Positions 25,684 to 35,343 of a DNA stretch of 64,000 nt are shown here, piece after piece. The stretch covers positions 1 through 64,000 of the forward strand of contig CAWHZU010000026.1 in NCBI GenBank assembly GCA_963833885.1. The letters are read 5' to 3'. Positions within the stretch are counted from its first letter, which is position 1, and each line of letters starts with the position of its first letter. The notes under the pieces are model-generated. The model made no database searches and had not been told where the DNA came from. It was given only the letters and a program-made list of their open reading frames with translations. Source of the DNA: JASHPR01 sp963833885 (lineage in GTDB: Bacteria > Actinomycetota > Actinomycetes > Streptosporangiales > Streptosporangiaceae). Position numbers and translations under genes: made by a program.

Positions 25684-27830
25684 TCATCGGCGCGTCGGGA
25701 TCGGGAGCGGGGAGTCATCAGCTGCAAGCGGCAACCGTTGCGGAGAGTCACCAGCCGCAAGCGGCAACGGGTGCAGTGCCCGGAGCCTGGCCAGAGCAGC
25801 CGTGGCCACGGCTGCCCAGCCCGCACCGGTAGCGCCGCTCAGCCAGCGCGCGGCGGCGCTGACCACCGGCGCCTCGAACGCGGCGAACTCATCTACGGCG
25901 GCGGCCGCCGCCATGGCCCGGACGTTGGCCGCGAGCTCGGCGGCGAACGTCGCTGGCCAGTCAAGCTCGACCGCGACGTACCAGCGGGCGGCCGGCGCCT
26001 CGGCCACCCAGGTGCTGAGCGCGAGGGCGGCCTGGTCGGGCAGCAGCCGGCCGTGCAGGAAACGAACCAGGACCGCGGCGTCCACTTCGTGCGCTTCGAG
26101 CAGCCGCAACACCCCGCGCGCGAGCAGCGCGTCCGGGACGTCCCGGCCGGCCAGCACCGCGAGGGCCGTCCACACCACGACCGATTCGTCGTGGCTGAGC
26201 AGGCCGACCACGCGGGAGAGCACATCCGGCGGCAGGTCCCTGCCCTGGAGCAGCTCCAGCGCGCCCACCACCACTGACGGGCTGCCGTGCCCCAGCAGCC
26301 CGCCGATCCGGTCCAGCACGTGCTCGGCGAGGTGGCGGCCGCGCAGCACCGAGTGGGCCCCGCCGACAATCGAGGGATCCCTGCGCTCCAGCGAACCGAT
26401 CACCCGTGAAATCACGCTCGCTGGCAGATCCCTGCCCTCCAGCACCTGCAGCACATGTCCGACGACGGTAACGTCCTCATGCTCGAGCAGGTTGATGATC
26501 CGGGCCCTGACGTCGTCGTTGAGGTTCTTGTCCCGGAGCACACCGAGCGCGTGCGCGACGACCGGCGGCCGGTCGTGCTCCAGCACGTCGACCACCTGGG
26601 ACAGCACGTCACCGGGCAGATCCGTGCCCGCCAGCAGCGATCTGGCGCCGTGGCCGACCGACGAGTCCTCGTGCTCCAGCAGCCCGACCAGGCGGGCGAG
26701 CAGTTCATCGGGCAGGTCACGGTTCTCCAGCAGGCCGAGCGCGCCGGCCACCACCTCGGGGCTCTCGTGCTCGAGCAGCTCGACGATCTTGGACAGAATC
26801 TCCTCGTCGAGCTCACCTGATTCCAGCACGCTCAGCGCGCTCCACACCACCAGCGGATCCCCGTGCTCCAGCAGCTCCACGATCCGGGACAGGATCTCGT
26901 CATCGAGATCGCGGCCTTCCAGGACGCTCAGCGCGCTCCACACCACCAGCGGGTCGGAGTTGGCGAGCAGGGCGACGATGGGCGCGAGCAGGTGGTCCGG
27001 AAGGTCACGGTTCTCCAGCAGCGACGCGGCGCGCTCGGCCAAAGCTCGGTCCGGGCTGGCCAGCAGGGTGACGATCCGTTCAAGGAGGTCATCGCGGAGT
27101 TCACGGCCGTCGAGGACCAGGCGGGCGCTGGCCGCCACCGCGGTGTCCGGATGCCCGAGCAGGCCGACGATGCGCTCGAGCAGGTCATCGGGGAGAACCC
27201 GGCCCTCGAGCACCAGGCGGGCGCTGGCCGCGATCGCGGTGTCGCCATGACCGAGCAACCCGACGATGCGGGCGACCAGGTCACTGGGGAGAACCCGGCC
27301 CTCGAGGGCGAGCAGGGCGCTGGCGACGACCGCGGGATCACCGCGCCCGAGCAGGTCGACGACACAGGAGAGCACCGCGTCGGGCAGCTGGCGCGTGACC
27401 GCGCGCGCCCGGGCCGGGCCCGGCTGGCGCACCCCGCGGAACGCCTCGAGGCCGAAGAGCGCGTCACCGGCCACTACCTGGTCGGGATCGGTGAGCAGGG
27501 CCAGGTACTCGGCGAGCACGTCGGCGTTATCGAGGTGGTTGGCGAGCGCGACGCAGGCCGGCGCATGGCCGGATGACGCAGCGCCATGGTCAGCACCGGC
27601 GAGCGGGGGCGGAGCCTGGCCATGGCGATCGCGAGCTCAGGCCGCCGGTCCGAGATCGCGGCCATCGCGATCGCGAGTTCGTCGTGCAGCACCTCGGCCA
27701 GGTCCTCGGGCCGGTCTTCGAGCACCGCGACGGCACCGGCCACCCCGGCCAGCAGCGAAAGGTCGGGCCGGGACGAGGCATACCGGTACAGCCACCGCAC
27801 ATAGCGGTCGGCGGCTTCGTTAACGGCCAT
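25684..27830 (-). CDS. HEAT-like tandem-repeat protein (frameshifted near its N-terminus)
   Basis: About 715 residues read across one frameshift near 27570. ATG 27830 follows AAGGA by seven bases. The first part (VRWLYRYASSRPDLSLLAGV ... LAIAMAAISDRRPELAIAMA) is helical; past the break the frame continues ACVALANHLDNADVLAEYLA. From about 27330 to 26083 lie 13 tandem 32-residue helical repeats with consensus VVxxALxVLExRDLPDDLLxRIVxLLxHxDPx. The last 130 residues are a separate helical domain rich in Ala and Trp. HEAT-type solenoids bind proteins or nucleic acids; as first gene of the Lon-NACHT operon it is the best candidate for a sensor or scaffold. No transmembrane segment. Confidence 0.7.
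26083..27330 (-). repeat. Thirteen tandem 96-bp coding repeats
   Basis: Each unit encodes 32 residues of the HEAT-like solenoid with no change of register over 13 copies. Units 5 and 6 share VVWSALSVLE and ELLEH; units 1 and 2 share RIVGLLGH and LEGRVLP; others differ at surface positions. The even phase and near-identity of neighbours indicate growth by unit duplication. Confidence 0.8.
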
Positions 27831-27967
27831 GGGTACATCCTTGCCAAGGCGCGGCCTCATGCCCAGACCGAGTCCATAGAGAAAGTAACGGCGGGTATGC
27901 GGCGGGCGTTGTTTTCCGACGTCGCGCTTACAGTGGGCCTACGGCGATCACCTATGCGGGGAAGCAC

Positions 27968-28711
27968 ATGGCGCAGACAACGGTAGGCGAGCGGGTGACC
28001 TGGACGACTGCCACGGCCAGCCGGGTCACCGACGAGACGCCGTCGGTCCGCACCATCGAGCTGCGGGTGCCCGGCTGGCCGGGACACCGTGCCGGGCAGC
28101 ACCTGGACGTGCGGCTGACCGCTGACGACGGTTACCAGGCCGAACGGTCGTACTCGATCGCGTCGGCGCCCGGCGAGCCGGTCGCGATCACCGTAGAGCG
28201 GCTCGACGACGGCGAGGTGTCGCCGTACCTGACGGAGGAACTGCGCCCGGGCGACGAGATGGAGGTGCGCGGCCCGATCGGCGGTTACTTCGTCTGGGAC
28301 GGCGACGATCACGGCACGCCGCTGCTGCTTGTCGGCGGCGGATCGGGGGTGGTCCCGCTGCGGTCGATCCTGCGCCAGCGGAAGCGGATCGGCGCCACCA
28401 CCCCGGCCCGGCTGCTCTACTCGGCTCGCTCGCTCGCCGATGTGATCTACCGAGAGGAACTCGACCGGTATCGCGACGGCGTGGAAGTGATCTACACGCT
28501 GACCCGCAGCCACCCTCCTGGCTGGGCCGGGCACACCGGCCGGGTGGACGCCGCGCTGCTCGCCGACGTCGCGTGGCCGGTGAGCCAGCATCCGCTCACG
28601 TTCGTCTGCGGTCCCACCAGCTTCGTTGAGGCCGTCGCCACGGGTCTGGTCGGGCTCGGCTACCCACCAGGCCGGGTCAAGACCGAGCGCTTCGGCGCGA
28701 CCGGAAGCTGA
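27968..28711 (+). CDS. Ferredoxin-NADP reductase-like flavoprotein
   Basis: 247 residues. An FAD-binding beta-barrel carries RSYSIASAP (flavin contact) and an NAD(P) domain carries LLLVGGGSGVVPLRSILR and the terminal FVCGPTSFVEAVATGLVGLG. There is no iron-sulfur cluster or globin domain, so this is the minimal reductase module, of the kind often paired with a molybdopterin sulfite-oxidase-type partner or an oxygenase. No such partner lies in the window. It is followed 16 bases on by a methyltransferase gene in the same direction. Confidence 0.85.
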   Translation: MAQTTVGERVTWTTATASRVTDETPSVRTIELRVPGWPGHRAGQHLDVRLTADDGYQAERSYSIASAPGEPVAITVERLDDGEVSPYLTEELRPGDEMEVRGPIGGYFVWDGDDHGTPLLLVGGGSGVVPLRSILRQRKRIGATTPARLLYSARSLADVIYREELDRYRDGVEVIYTLTRSHPPGWAGHTGRVDAALLADVAWPVSQHPLTFVCGPTSFVEAVATGLVGLGYPPGRVKTERFGATGS

Positions 28712-28726
28712 CCGGCGGGGCCGGCC

Positions 28727-29779
28727 ATGGGTCGTTACGCGCTGCTGATCCTGCCCTCGGCCAACCGCGTGTATGCCGACGCGGCGACGACGCTGACCAT
28801 GGCCGAATTGGAAGCGTTCGGCCGGTCCGTGCTCGGCGGCCGGATCGCCGGGGCAGCGGCGGCCACGATTGGCGGCGTGCCCTACGTCACCTTCACCGCC
28901 GACCGCATCGACGCCAGGGACGCGGCGCTGCTGGCCAACCTCTCGTCGGTCTACGCGCTGTTCCAGGTCGAAGACGGGGGCAGCGACGGCGGCCCGCTGC
29001 TGCGGCCGGTCGAGCTGCGGCCGCTGGACCGGTTCGACGACGACCTGCTCACCATTCAGAAGTACCAGGGCAAGACGAACGAGCAGTTCACCAAGCTGCT
29101 GCTGAACGTGACGCTGCTGGCGTCGGGGTTCGCAACGGAAATGCTGGACCGGAAGTTCGCGGTGCTTGACCCGCTGTGCGGCCGGGGGACGACCCTCAAC
29201 CAGGCTCTGATATACGGCTTCGACGCGGCCGGCATCGACCTCGACGCGAAGGACTTCGACGCGTACGCGGCGTTCATCCAGACCTGGCTGAAGCGCAAGA
29301 GGGTCAAGCACCATGCGGAGCGGGGGCGGCTGCGGCTCGGCGGCAAGGTGACGGGCAGGCGGCTGCGGGTCAGCCTCGCCGCGGACGCCGGCGACTACAA
29401 GTCCGGCCGTACCCAGCGCCTCGACCTGGTCAACGCCGACACGGCACGGGCGGCCGAGTTCTTCAAGCCGGAGACGTTCGACCTGGTCGTCGCCGATGCC
29501 CCGTACGGCGTCCAGCACGGCAGCCGGACGGCGGCCAAGGGACTGGCCCGAAGCCCGGTTGACCTGCTTGCCGCCGCCGCGCCGGCCTGGGCAAGCCTGC
29601 TGCGCACCGGCGGTGCGTGCGGGATCGCGTGGAACACGCTCGTCGCCCGGCGCGAGCAGGCGGCCGGGATCCTCGCGGACGCCGGGCTCGATCCGGTGGA
29701 GTGCGAGCCGTATCTAGGCTTCCGGCACCGCGTGGATCAGGCGATCGTCCGGGACATCCTGGTCGCCCGCAAGCCATAG
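28727..29779 (+). CDS. Trm11/UPF0020-like nucleic-acid methyltransferase
   Basis: 350 residues. The N-terminal 110 residues form a mixed domain reminiscent of the RNA-binding parts of tRNA methyltransferases. The Rossmann core has SAM motif I (VLDPLCGRGTTLNQAL, about residue 145) and the amino-methyltransferase motif IV VVADAPYGVQHG, a DAPY variant of the DPPY/NPPY motif. The order I then IV places it with Trm11 and UPF0020 N2-guanine RNA methyltransferases more than with DNA methylases, but the substrate is not fixed. The Shine-Dalgarno site is weak, and translation probably couples to the reductase gene just upstream. Confidence 0.75.
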   Translation: MGRYALLILPSANRVYADAATTLTMAELEAFGRSVLGGRIAGAAAATIGGVPYVTFTADRIDARDAALLANLSSVYALFQVEDGGSDGGPLLRPVELRPLDRFDDDLLTIQKYQGKTNEQFTKLLLNVTLLASGFATEMLDRKFAVLDPLCGRGTTLNQALIYGFDAAGIDLDAKDFDAYAAFIQTWLKRKRVKHHAERGRLRLGGKVTGRRLRVSLAADAGDYKSGRTQRLDLVNADTARAAEFFKPETFDLVVADAPYGVQHGSRTAAKGLARSPVDLLAAAAPAWASLLRTGGACGIAWNTLVARREQAAGILADAGLDPVECEPYLGFRHRVDQAIVRDILVARKP

Positions 29780-29797
29780 CCGGGGCCGGGCATGCGG

Positions 29798-29833
29798 CGG
29801 GGCCGGCCCGCGAGAGCTCCCGGGCCGGCCCCG
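29798..29833. terminator. Bidirectional hairpin terminator
   Basis: A perfect 13-bp GC stem (29798-29810 with 29821-29833) and a 10-base loop, placed between the convergent methyltransferase and G1 peptidase genes, 19 and 13 bases from their stops. Confidence 0.8.
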
Positions 29834-29845
29834 CTGCGCGCTAGC

Positions 29846-30703
29846 TCAGCTGCGGTCCCAGGTGACGCTGAACGCGTTTCCGCTGCTGTTCAGCGCACTG
29901 GGCGTAGCCTCGGTCGCACCGGACGAGGTGATCATGGTGATCTCGTCGTCGGTGAACGAGGAGATCACACCTGATGTCGAGCCCTCCGTCACCGTCGCCG
30001 AGGACAGGGTGACGGTGCCGAAGTCGGTGAGCGGGTAGACGCCAGACGAACCACTCGGAGCCTCGGCGATCCACTCGGCGCTGGAGTTGGCGCAGCTCGA
30101 GCACGTCTGCTTCGTGGAGAAGCTGTTGGCGGTGTGGGTGGAGTCGGTGACCGCCAGCGTGTAGCTGGTGCCGCTGCGTACCACGGAGGCGCTGATGTGG
30201 TCGCCAGGCGCCAGCGACTCACCAACCACCTGGATGTCGTTTGTCGGGTACATCTCCCACCATGTGTAGTTGTACGCCGTGCCGCGGTAGCACTCGATCA
30301 GCGTGCCGTCCTGCTCCACCGAGCTGCTGCTGTACCCGTCGATCCCGACCCAGAAGGCCGCGAGCGACTCCGTCCGCCCGGAACAGGTCCCTGCGGGCTC
30401 GGTCCAGCTGGAGGTCACCTTTGAGAAGCTGCTGCCAGTGTCGGCGTAACCCGACCAGTTGGTGCTTTGCACCTGGGTCAGCCCCTTGACCCTTGATGCG
30501 TGCCCGGCCACCCGGTGATCGGCACCGTGCTGGCCGATCGAGAGGTGCTCAATGGCGGTGCGAGCGGCCGCTGCCGCTGCGGCGCTCGGCGAGGCGGCGG
30601 CGGTGCTGGCCCCGGCGCCCGGGCCGAAGGCCAGGAGCATGCCGATGGCTGGTACGCACGCGACTAATGCGGTGCCAAGGAGCCTGTGAGGACGCAGATG
30701 CAT
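29846..30703 (-). CDS. Secreted G1 family (eqolisin) glutamic peptidase
   Basis: 285 residues. Signal peptide at the N-terminus (LLGTALVACVPAIGMLLAFG), an Ala/Ser-rich propeptide-like region to about residue 75, then a beta-sandwich. Family signatures are present: STNWSGYA, FWVGIDGYSSSSVEQDGT with the catalytic Gln, and SAEWIAEAP with the catalytic Glu. Two cysteine pairs (CSG / IECYRG and CSSCA) suit an exported protein. Eqolisins are acid-active proteases first known from fungi; bacterial members exist. A strong -35/-10 lies upstream (30758-30785). No immunity or export partner is adjacent. Confidence 0.85.
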   Translation of the reverse strand: MHLRPHRLLGTALVACVPAIGMLLAFGPGAGASTAAASPSAAAAAAARTAIEHLSIGQHGADHRVAGHASRVKGLTQVQSTNWSGYADTGSSFSKVTSSWTEPAGTCSGRTESLAAFWVGIDGYSSSSVEQDGTLIECYRGTAYNYTWWEMYPTNDIQVVGESLAPGDHISASVVRSGTSYTLAVTDSTHTANSFSTKQTCSSCANSSAEWIAEAPSGSSGVYPLTDFGTVTLSSATVTEGSTSGVISSFTDDEITMITSSGATEATPSALNSSGNAFSVTWDRS

Positions 30704-30757
30704 AGGGGGGTTGCCTTTCGTGTTGGCGCGGCCACGGGCAGCCGCTGTCGTAACCGA

Positions 30758-30785
30758 ATCGTAACTTTGTCAAACTTGATGTCAA
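30758..30785 (-). promoter_or_regulatory. Promoter of the G1 peptidase gene
   Basis: On the minus strand TTGACA, 16-base spacer, TACGAT: a near-consensus sigma-70-type promoter about 55 bases upstream of the start. A second TTGACA lies within the spacer. Confidence 0.6.
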
Positions 30786-30809
30786 GAGTTAGGCAAAGCA
30801 TGCGAAGGG

Positions 30810-30838
30810 TTGACATCACGCCCGAACTCGTATATGTG
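30810..30838 (+). promoter_or_regulatory. Promoter of the FtsK/WXG100-like operon
   Basis: TTGACA at 30810-30815, 17-base spacer, TATGTG at 30833-30838, on the plus strand and divergent from the peptidase promoter. It is followed by about 110 bases of AT-richer leader before the FtsK-like gene. Confidence 0.55.
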
Positions 30839-30950
30839 GTGACAGCCCGGGCGAGTGCGATAGCCAAAAACCTGCTTTAGCTCTGTGAAATATCGGATGT
30901 GTGCTGTCAAATAGAATCGGCACTCATTGGCGATCCAACAAGAGAGTTGT

Positions 30951-33844
30951 ATGGCCCGAGTTTTTCCGATCTCCGGTACGACCGCAGCGAGGAGCGAGCA
31001 GCGCATGTCGATCGAGGAGATCGAACGTGAGATTCATGACGCATACTTGCAACTTGCGGAGTCAGTTGCACGGATACGTGACAGTCACGAGCATTACCTA
31101 GACAGCCTGGCTGCCCACGACGTGCAGCAGATACGGCAGGAACTGCCCGAGTTCAGCGGTTGGTACGCGGCCCCTGCGGCTGCTGATACTGCACATGAAA
31201 CTGTGATCGCTGCGGCGATGCAGGCGCACGATCAAGCCGTTGGCGGCCTGCCGGATGCGGTTAATGGGCTTACTTCGGCCAATCCCTGGGCGCTGGCCGA
31301 CTTCGGCAGCCCGGAATGGGCCGGATATCAGCCGGACCTGAATGCCCCGTCGCCGACCGGAGTTCGGGTGGGGGTCCTGAACGTGGGCGCAGTGAAGCGG
31401 GCGGGGGAGGTGGGTGGGATGCCGCCCATGCCGGCGGTCGCCCGGTTCACCGGGCATGGCCACCTGCTGATCGGGGCCGAGCACGGGGCCACCAAGGGAG
31501 CCCGTTCGCTGCTGCAGGCGCTGGCCCTCCGGCTCGCGGTGGCCACGCGGCCGGGCACGGTGCGGTTCGCGCTCGCCGACCCGCTCGGCCAGGGCGAGCA
31601 GCTGAGCGGGTTCCTGCGGCTGCCGGCCGCGCTGCGCGTCGGCACCGGGGTCGCGTCGAGCGCCGCCGAGATCGAGGCGCTGCTGAAGACGCTCACCGAC
31701 CATGTCGTTGAGGTGACCCAGACCCGGCTGACGAACGTCTACGACTCGATCGAGGCCTACAACGCCGCCACCACCGGGGTGTCAGTGCCGTACCACATCC
31801 TGGTTCTCGCGGGTTTCCCCGGCGGCATCAGCGAGCAATCGGCCGAGCTGCTGACGCGGCTCGCCCGTAACGGCCCCCGCGCCGGGGTCTACATCCTCGC
31901 GACGATCGAGCACGGCCTGGAGCGGGCCCACGGCCCTGGTCTTTCCGCGCTGGCCGCGGCAACGGCTGACCTGCACGTAGCCGCCGGGCGGGACGGGTAC
32001 ACCGTGACCTGGAATGACCCCGACTTCGGCCAGTGGGCGATCGAGCCCGACGCGATGCCGCCGTCCGCCCGGGTCAACGCGTGGCTGGACGCCGTGGGCG
32101 CCGCCGCCAGCCTCGGCTCGCGAGAGCTCCCGTTCGCCCGGATCGCGATCCCGCCATCCGAGCGCTGGTCCGCCGACACCACCGACGGCCTCGACGCGCA
32201 GATCGGCGTCGACAGCAGGGGCGAGCCGCAGCACTTTGTCATGGGCTCCGGCGGGGTGCACAACGGTCTCGTCGGCGGCGACGTGCGCATGGGCAAGAGC
32301 AACCTGCTGCACGTGCTGATCACCCAGCTCGCGCTCAAGTACCCGCCGGAGGAACTCGAGCTGTACCTGCTCGACTTCAAGGAAGTCGAGTTCGATGCGT
32401 ACTTAACTCAGCGGCTGCCGCACGCCAAGGCGATCGCGTCCCGCACGGACCGCGAGTTCGGCCTCAGCATGCTGAGGCGCTTCCATGACGAGATAGAGCG
32501 GCGGGCGCGGCTGTGCCGGCAGGCCAGGGTCACCCAGCTCCCCGAGTACCGAAGAGAGACCGGGCAGGTGCTGCCCAGGTCCCTGGTGATCATGGACGAG
32601 TTCCAGGTGCTGTTCAACGAGGAGGATCGGCTGTCCCGGGAGGCCGGGGCGCTGCTGGCGGACATCGCCAAGCGGGGCGCTGCCTTCGGGCTGCACCTGC
32701 TGCTGGCCACCCAGTCGCCCGGCGGCTCGCTGACCGTGCACCTGCGGCCCGCATACGAGCAGATGGCGCTGCGCATCGCCCTTGGCTGCCTGCTGCCGAG
32801 TGTCTCCCAGGCGATCCTGGGCGAGGGCAACGACGCCGCGATCAGGCTCAGCAGGGCTGGCGACGCCATCTACAACGACCGCCGCGGTGAGGGCGCGAAC
32901 ACGGTCATGCGGATCGCGATGCTGCCGACCAGGGGCCGGCTGGAGTGGATCTCTACGATCCGGGCCCTCGCCGGCGACCGCGCCTACCAGCCGTCCGCCA
33001 CTTTCGACCCAGACGCGCCCGCAGACTTCACGGACAACCCGGCATGCGCGGTGTTCGCGGCAGATCCCAGCCGGTGGCCCGTTCCGGCTCCCACGACGTC
33101 GGCGTGGCTCGGCGAGGCGATAGAGATCAAGCCGGCCACCGCCGCCGTGTTCGAGAGCTTCGTGCGATCGAACCTGCTGGTGATCGGCGACGAGGAACAC
33201 GGGCACGCGCTGCTCCTTGCCACCCTGCTCAGCGCGGCGGTGCAGCGCCGCCCGCCGACGTCTCCTTCGAGATCGCGGAGTTCGCGCGGCCGTCCTCGTC
33301 ATTCCACCGCTACTTCGATCCGGTGCGGGACCTGCCCCACGGGATAAGAATTGTCGGCGCCGCCTGCGCCCTCGACGTGCTGCGGGACCTCACCAAAGAT
33401 CTCGAGGCGCGGCTCGCGGACGCCGGAGCAGCATCGCAGCCACGGCGGTTCTTCATGATCGCCGGGCTGCACAGGTGGCAGGAACTCGGCGCCGACAGCG
33501 AATGGGGCAAGCCGACCGAGGCGACGACGCTGCTGACCCGGCTCGCCGAGCACGGTCCCGAGGTGGGCATTCACGTGGTCGTCTGGGCGGACAGCTACGC
33601 CACCGCCGAGCGTGCTCTGCGGCGCCCCGGCATCGGCCAGTTCACGCTTCGCGTAGCGTTGCGCCTGCAGTCGCCAACCGAGAGCGACGCCCTTCTTGGC
33701 GTGCCCGCCGCGGCCAGCCTGGCCGATGACCGCGCCCTGTTCCGGGACGTGGACTGGCCGCATGAGCAGGTCGAGAAGTTCAAGCCGTACTCGACCAGTT
33801 CGCTGTACGCCTTTGCCCGCACCGCCTTCAGGAGACCGGCATGA
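30951..33844 (+). CDS. FtsK/EccC-like multi-domain ATPase (frameshifted)
   Basis: About 964 residues read across a frameshift near 33250. The ATG at 30951 is preferred over a TTG eight codons earlier. Residues 15-75 are a coiled coil. A first, degenerate ATPase domain has HLLIGAEHGATKGARSLLQA. The central domain is intact: Walker A VGGDVRMGKSNLLHVL, LYLLDFKEVEF, Walker B SLVIMDEFQVLF and LLLATQSPGGSL. A third, degenerate domain starts LLVIGDEEHGHALLLATLL; after the break the frame continues ADVSFEIAEFARPSSSFHRY to RRFFMIAGLHRWQ and LFRDVDWP. Three ATPase modules in series recall EccC of type VII secretion, but there is no N-terminal membrane segment, so it would be recruited to the membrane by a partner. 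Its stop overlaps the next start (ATGA). Confidence 0.75.
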
Positions 33845-34566
33845 CCCCGATGCCAGCGCAGGCCCCCACCACGGCGCTGTCGCCCTACCTCTCACTTCGC
33901 CAGGCGGTGCGGCCGGCGATCGTGACCTATACGGTTCTGGCCAGCGAGCAGGAACGGGCCGGCGCCCTCGCCGAGGAAGCCAGCCAGCTTCTCGAGTCGA
34001 CGCGGGAACTGCTGGAGGCGGTCGGCCTGGTTCACCTGCTCAGCCCGGATCCGGGTGCGGAGATCCCGGGCAATGATCGCGGAGACCGGCAAGCCCGGCT
34101 GCTCGCCGCCTACGCCGACGCAGGGGTGCTGTGGGCCAAGGTCGTCGGCCACTCGATAGCGCTTGCCGACGGCCTGCTCAGCCAGGCCAGATGGCACGAT
34201 GTGCTCAGGCTGGCCGACTTCCTGGACAACGCGGGCGAGACCGTGGTCGCCGACAGCCTGCGCGAGCGCGCGAACGACGCCATACGCGGCGAGTACTACG
34301 CCCGGATCAGCGCCATACACGACAAGATGTCGCGGGAGGAAACGGCCACAGCCATCGACACGCTGCGGTCGCTTCCGAAGGAGTTCCCGGAGCGGAAACT
34401 CGAGATCGCGCTGAGACTCCGGCCCCTCGGGGCGTCGGTCAAGAACGTCACCAAGCTGGACCGCCAGTCGAGGAGCACGGTCGAAGCGGCAATGAGCAGC
34501 CTCCCCGATTCGGCCGACTACTACCTGGCTGTTCTCTCCGACATCTATTACAGCTTCGTGAGGTAG
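33841..34566 (+). CDS. Helical protein of unknown function in the FtsK-like operon
   Basis: 241 residues, entirely soluble and helical. ATG overlaps the FtsK-like stop by four bases. The middle (LLAAYADAGVLWAKVVGHSI, DVLRLADFLDNAGETVVADS) has a TPR- or HEAT-like look; the end contains PLGASVKNVTKLDRQSRSTV. No motif identifies a family. Strict coupling suggests it acts with the ATPase, for example as an adaptor for the WXG100-like proteins encoded next. That is inference from position. Confidence 0.55.
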   Translation: MTPMPAQAPTTALSPYLSLRQAVRPAIVTYTVLASEQERAGALAEEASQLLESTRELLEAVGLVHLLSPDPGAEIPGNDRGDRQARLLAAYADAGVLWAKVVGHSIALADGLLSQARWHDVLRLADFLDNAGETVVADSLRERANDAIRGEYYARISAIHDKMSREETATAIDTLRSLPKEFPERKLEIALRLRPLGASVKNVTKLDRQSRSTVEAAMSSLPDSADYYLAVLSDIYYSFVR

Positions 34567-34575
34567 AGGAGGATC

Positions 34576-34857
34576 GTGACCGAGGTCAACATCAGCGATA
34601 TTGAAGCGCTGGCCGACTTCAGATCGCACCTAACCGAGTTCAACAGGGATCTGTCGGAGAGTTTCAAGGCCATGCGCACGCACTGGCGTGAACTCGGTGA
34701 GGTCTGGCGCGACGACATGTACCGCAGGTTCGGGGAGGCGCTAGAGGAGGTCACACCCGGCGTCGATTCCTACCTCGCGGCGACCGAGGGGCACGAGGCG
34801 TATCTGCTTGCTCTCGTTGAAAGGCTCCGGGCGGTCCGCGAGCTCTCGGCGGGGTGA
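34576..34857 (+). CDS. WXG100-like small helical protein (first copy)
   Basis: 93 residues, GTG start at 34576 behind AGGAGG. The predicted fold is a helical hairpin: helix 1 NDIEALADFRSHL-type, a turn at HWRELGEVWRDDMYRRFGEA, helix 2 to the end. WXG100/ESAT-6 proteins have a Trp in the same turn followed by an acidic residue and a Phe; here WRDDMYRRF takes that place in a W-x-D variant. The 35344 gene repeats the pattern. WXG100 proteins are type VII substrates or partners, which fits the adjacent EccC-like ATPase. No C-terminal YxxxD/E secretion motif is obvious. Confidence 0.6.
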   Translation: MTEVNISDIEALADFRSHLTEFNRDLSESFKAMRTHWRELGEVWRDDMYRRFGEALEEVTPGVDSYLAATEGHEAYLLALVERLRAVRELSAG

Positions 34858-35318
34858 CGGACGTGGCCGACATCCACGCGGACATCGAGGCGCTCAAGGA
34901 GCTGGCCGGCGCGCTCACCCGGTACCGGCACGCGCAGCGCGAGGTGGCCGACCGAGGCGATTACCAGATCGCGGCGACGCGGGCCTCGCTCGAGGAGAAG
35001 GCGAGCCAATGGCGGTCATTGCTCGCCCGGCGGCAGGCCGATCTTGCCGCCTGCCAGCATGCCGCGGCCATGGACACCGAGGCCGGTGGCCACCCCGGCT
35101 GCCACGCCGAGGCCGCAGCGGTGCGGGAGGCCGAAGAGCGAATCGAGTCCATCAGGCGCTGGCAGCAACAGGTGGAGGATGGGGCGAGCGCGTTTGTGGG
35201 TCCGTCGAGCCGGTTCCGGAACCTGCTCGACGTGGACCTGCCGCGGACCGAGCACCACCTGCTGGCCATCATCGACGGCCTCGAGGCCGCGCGAGGCGTC
35301 CGGGCGGCGCGGTCCTGA
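34854..35318 (+). CDS. Coiled-coil protein of the FtsK/WXG100-like operon
   Basis: 154 residues. GTG start overlaps the previous stop by four bases (GTGA). It is nearly all helix with heptads (ADIEALKELAGALTRYRHAQ, VREAEERIESIRRWQQQVED) and has two isolated cysteines (AACQH, GCHAEA). Length and helicity suit an ESX-type long hairpin or an LXG-like chaperone. No catalytic residue is seen. It is placed between two WXG100-like genes, so it is probably part of the same complex. Confidence 0.55.
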   Translation: MTDVADIHADIEALKELAGALTRYRHAQREVADRGDYQIAATRASLEEKASQWRSLLARRQADLAACQHAAAMDTEAGGHPGCHAEAAAVREAEERIESIRRWQQQVEDGASAFVGPSSRFRNLLDVDLPRTEHHLLAIIDGLEAARGVRAARS

Positions 35319-35343
35319 CCCGCACCCGAGAAGGAACCCGCTG

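Noticed and set aside
27857..29518. 553-residue minus-strand open frame opposite the flavoprotein and methyltransferase
   Set aside because: Antisense shadow of two well-supported plus-strand genes.
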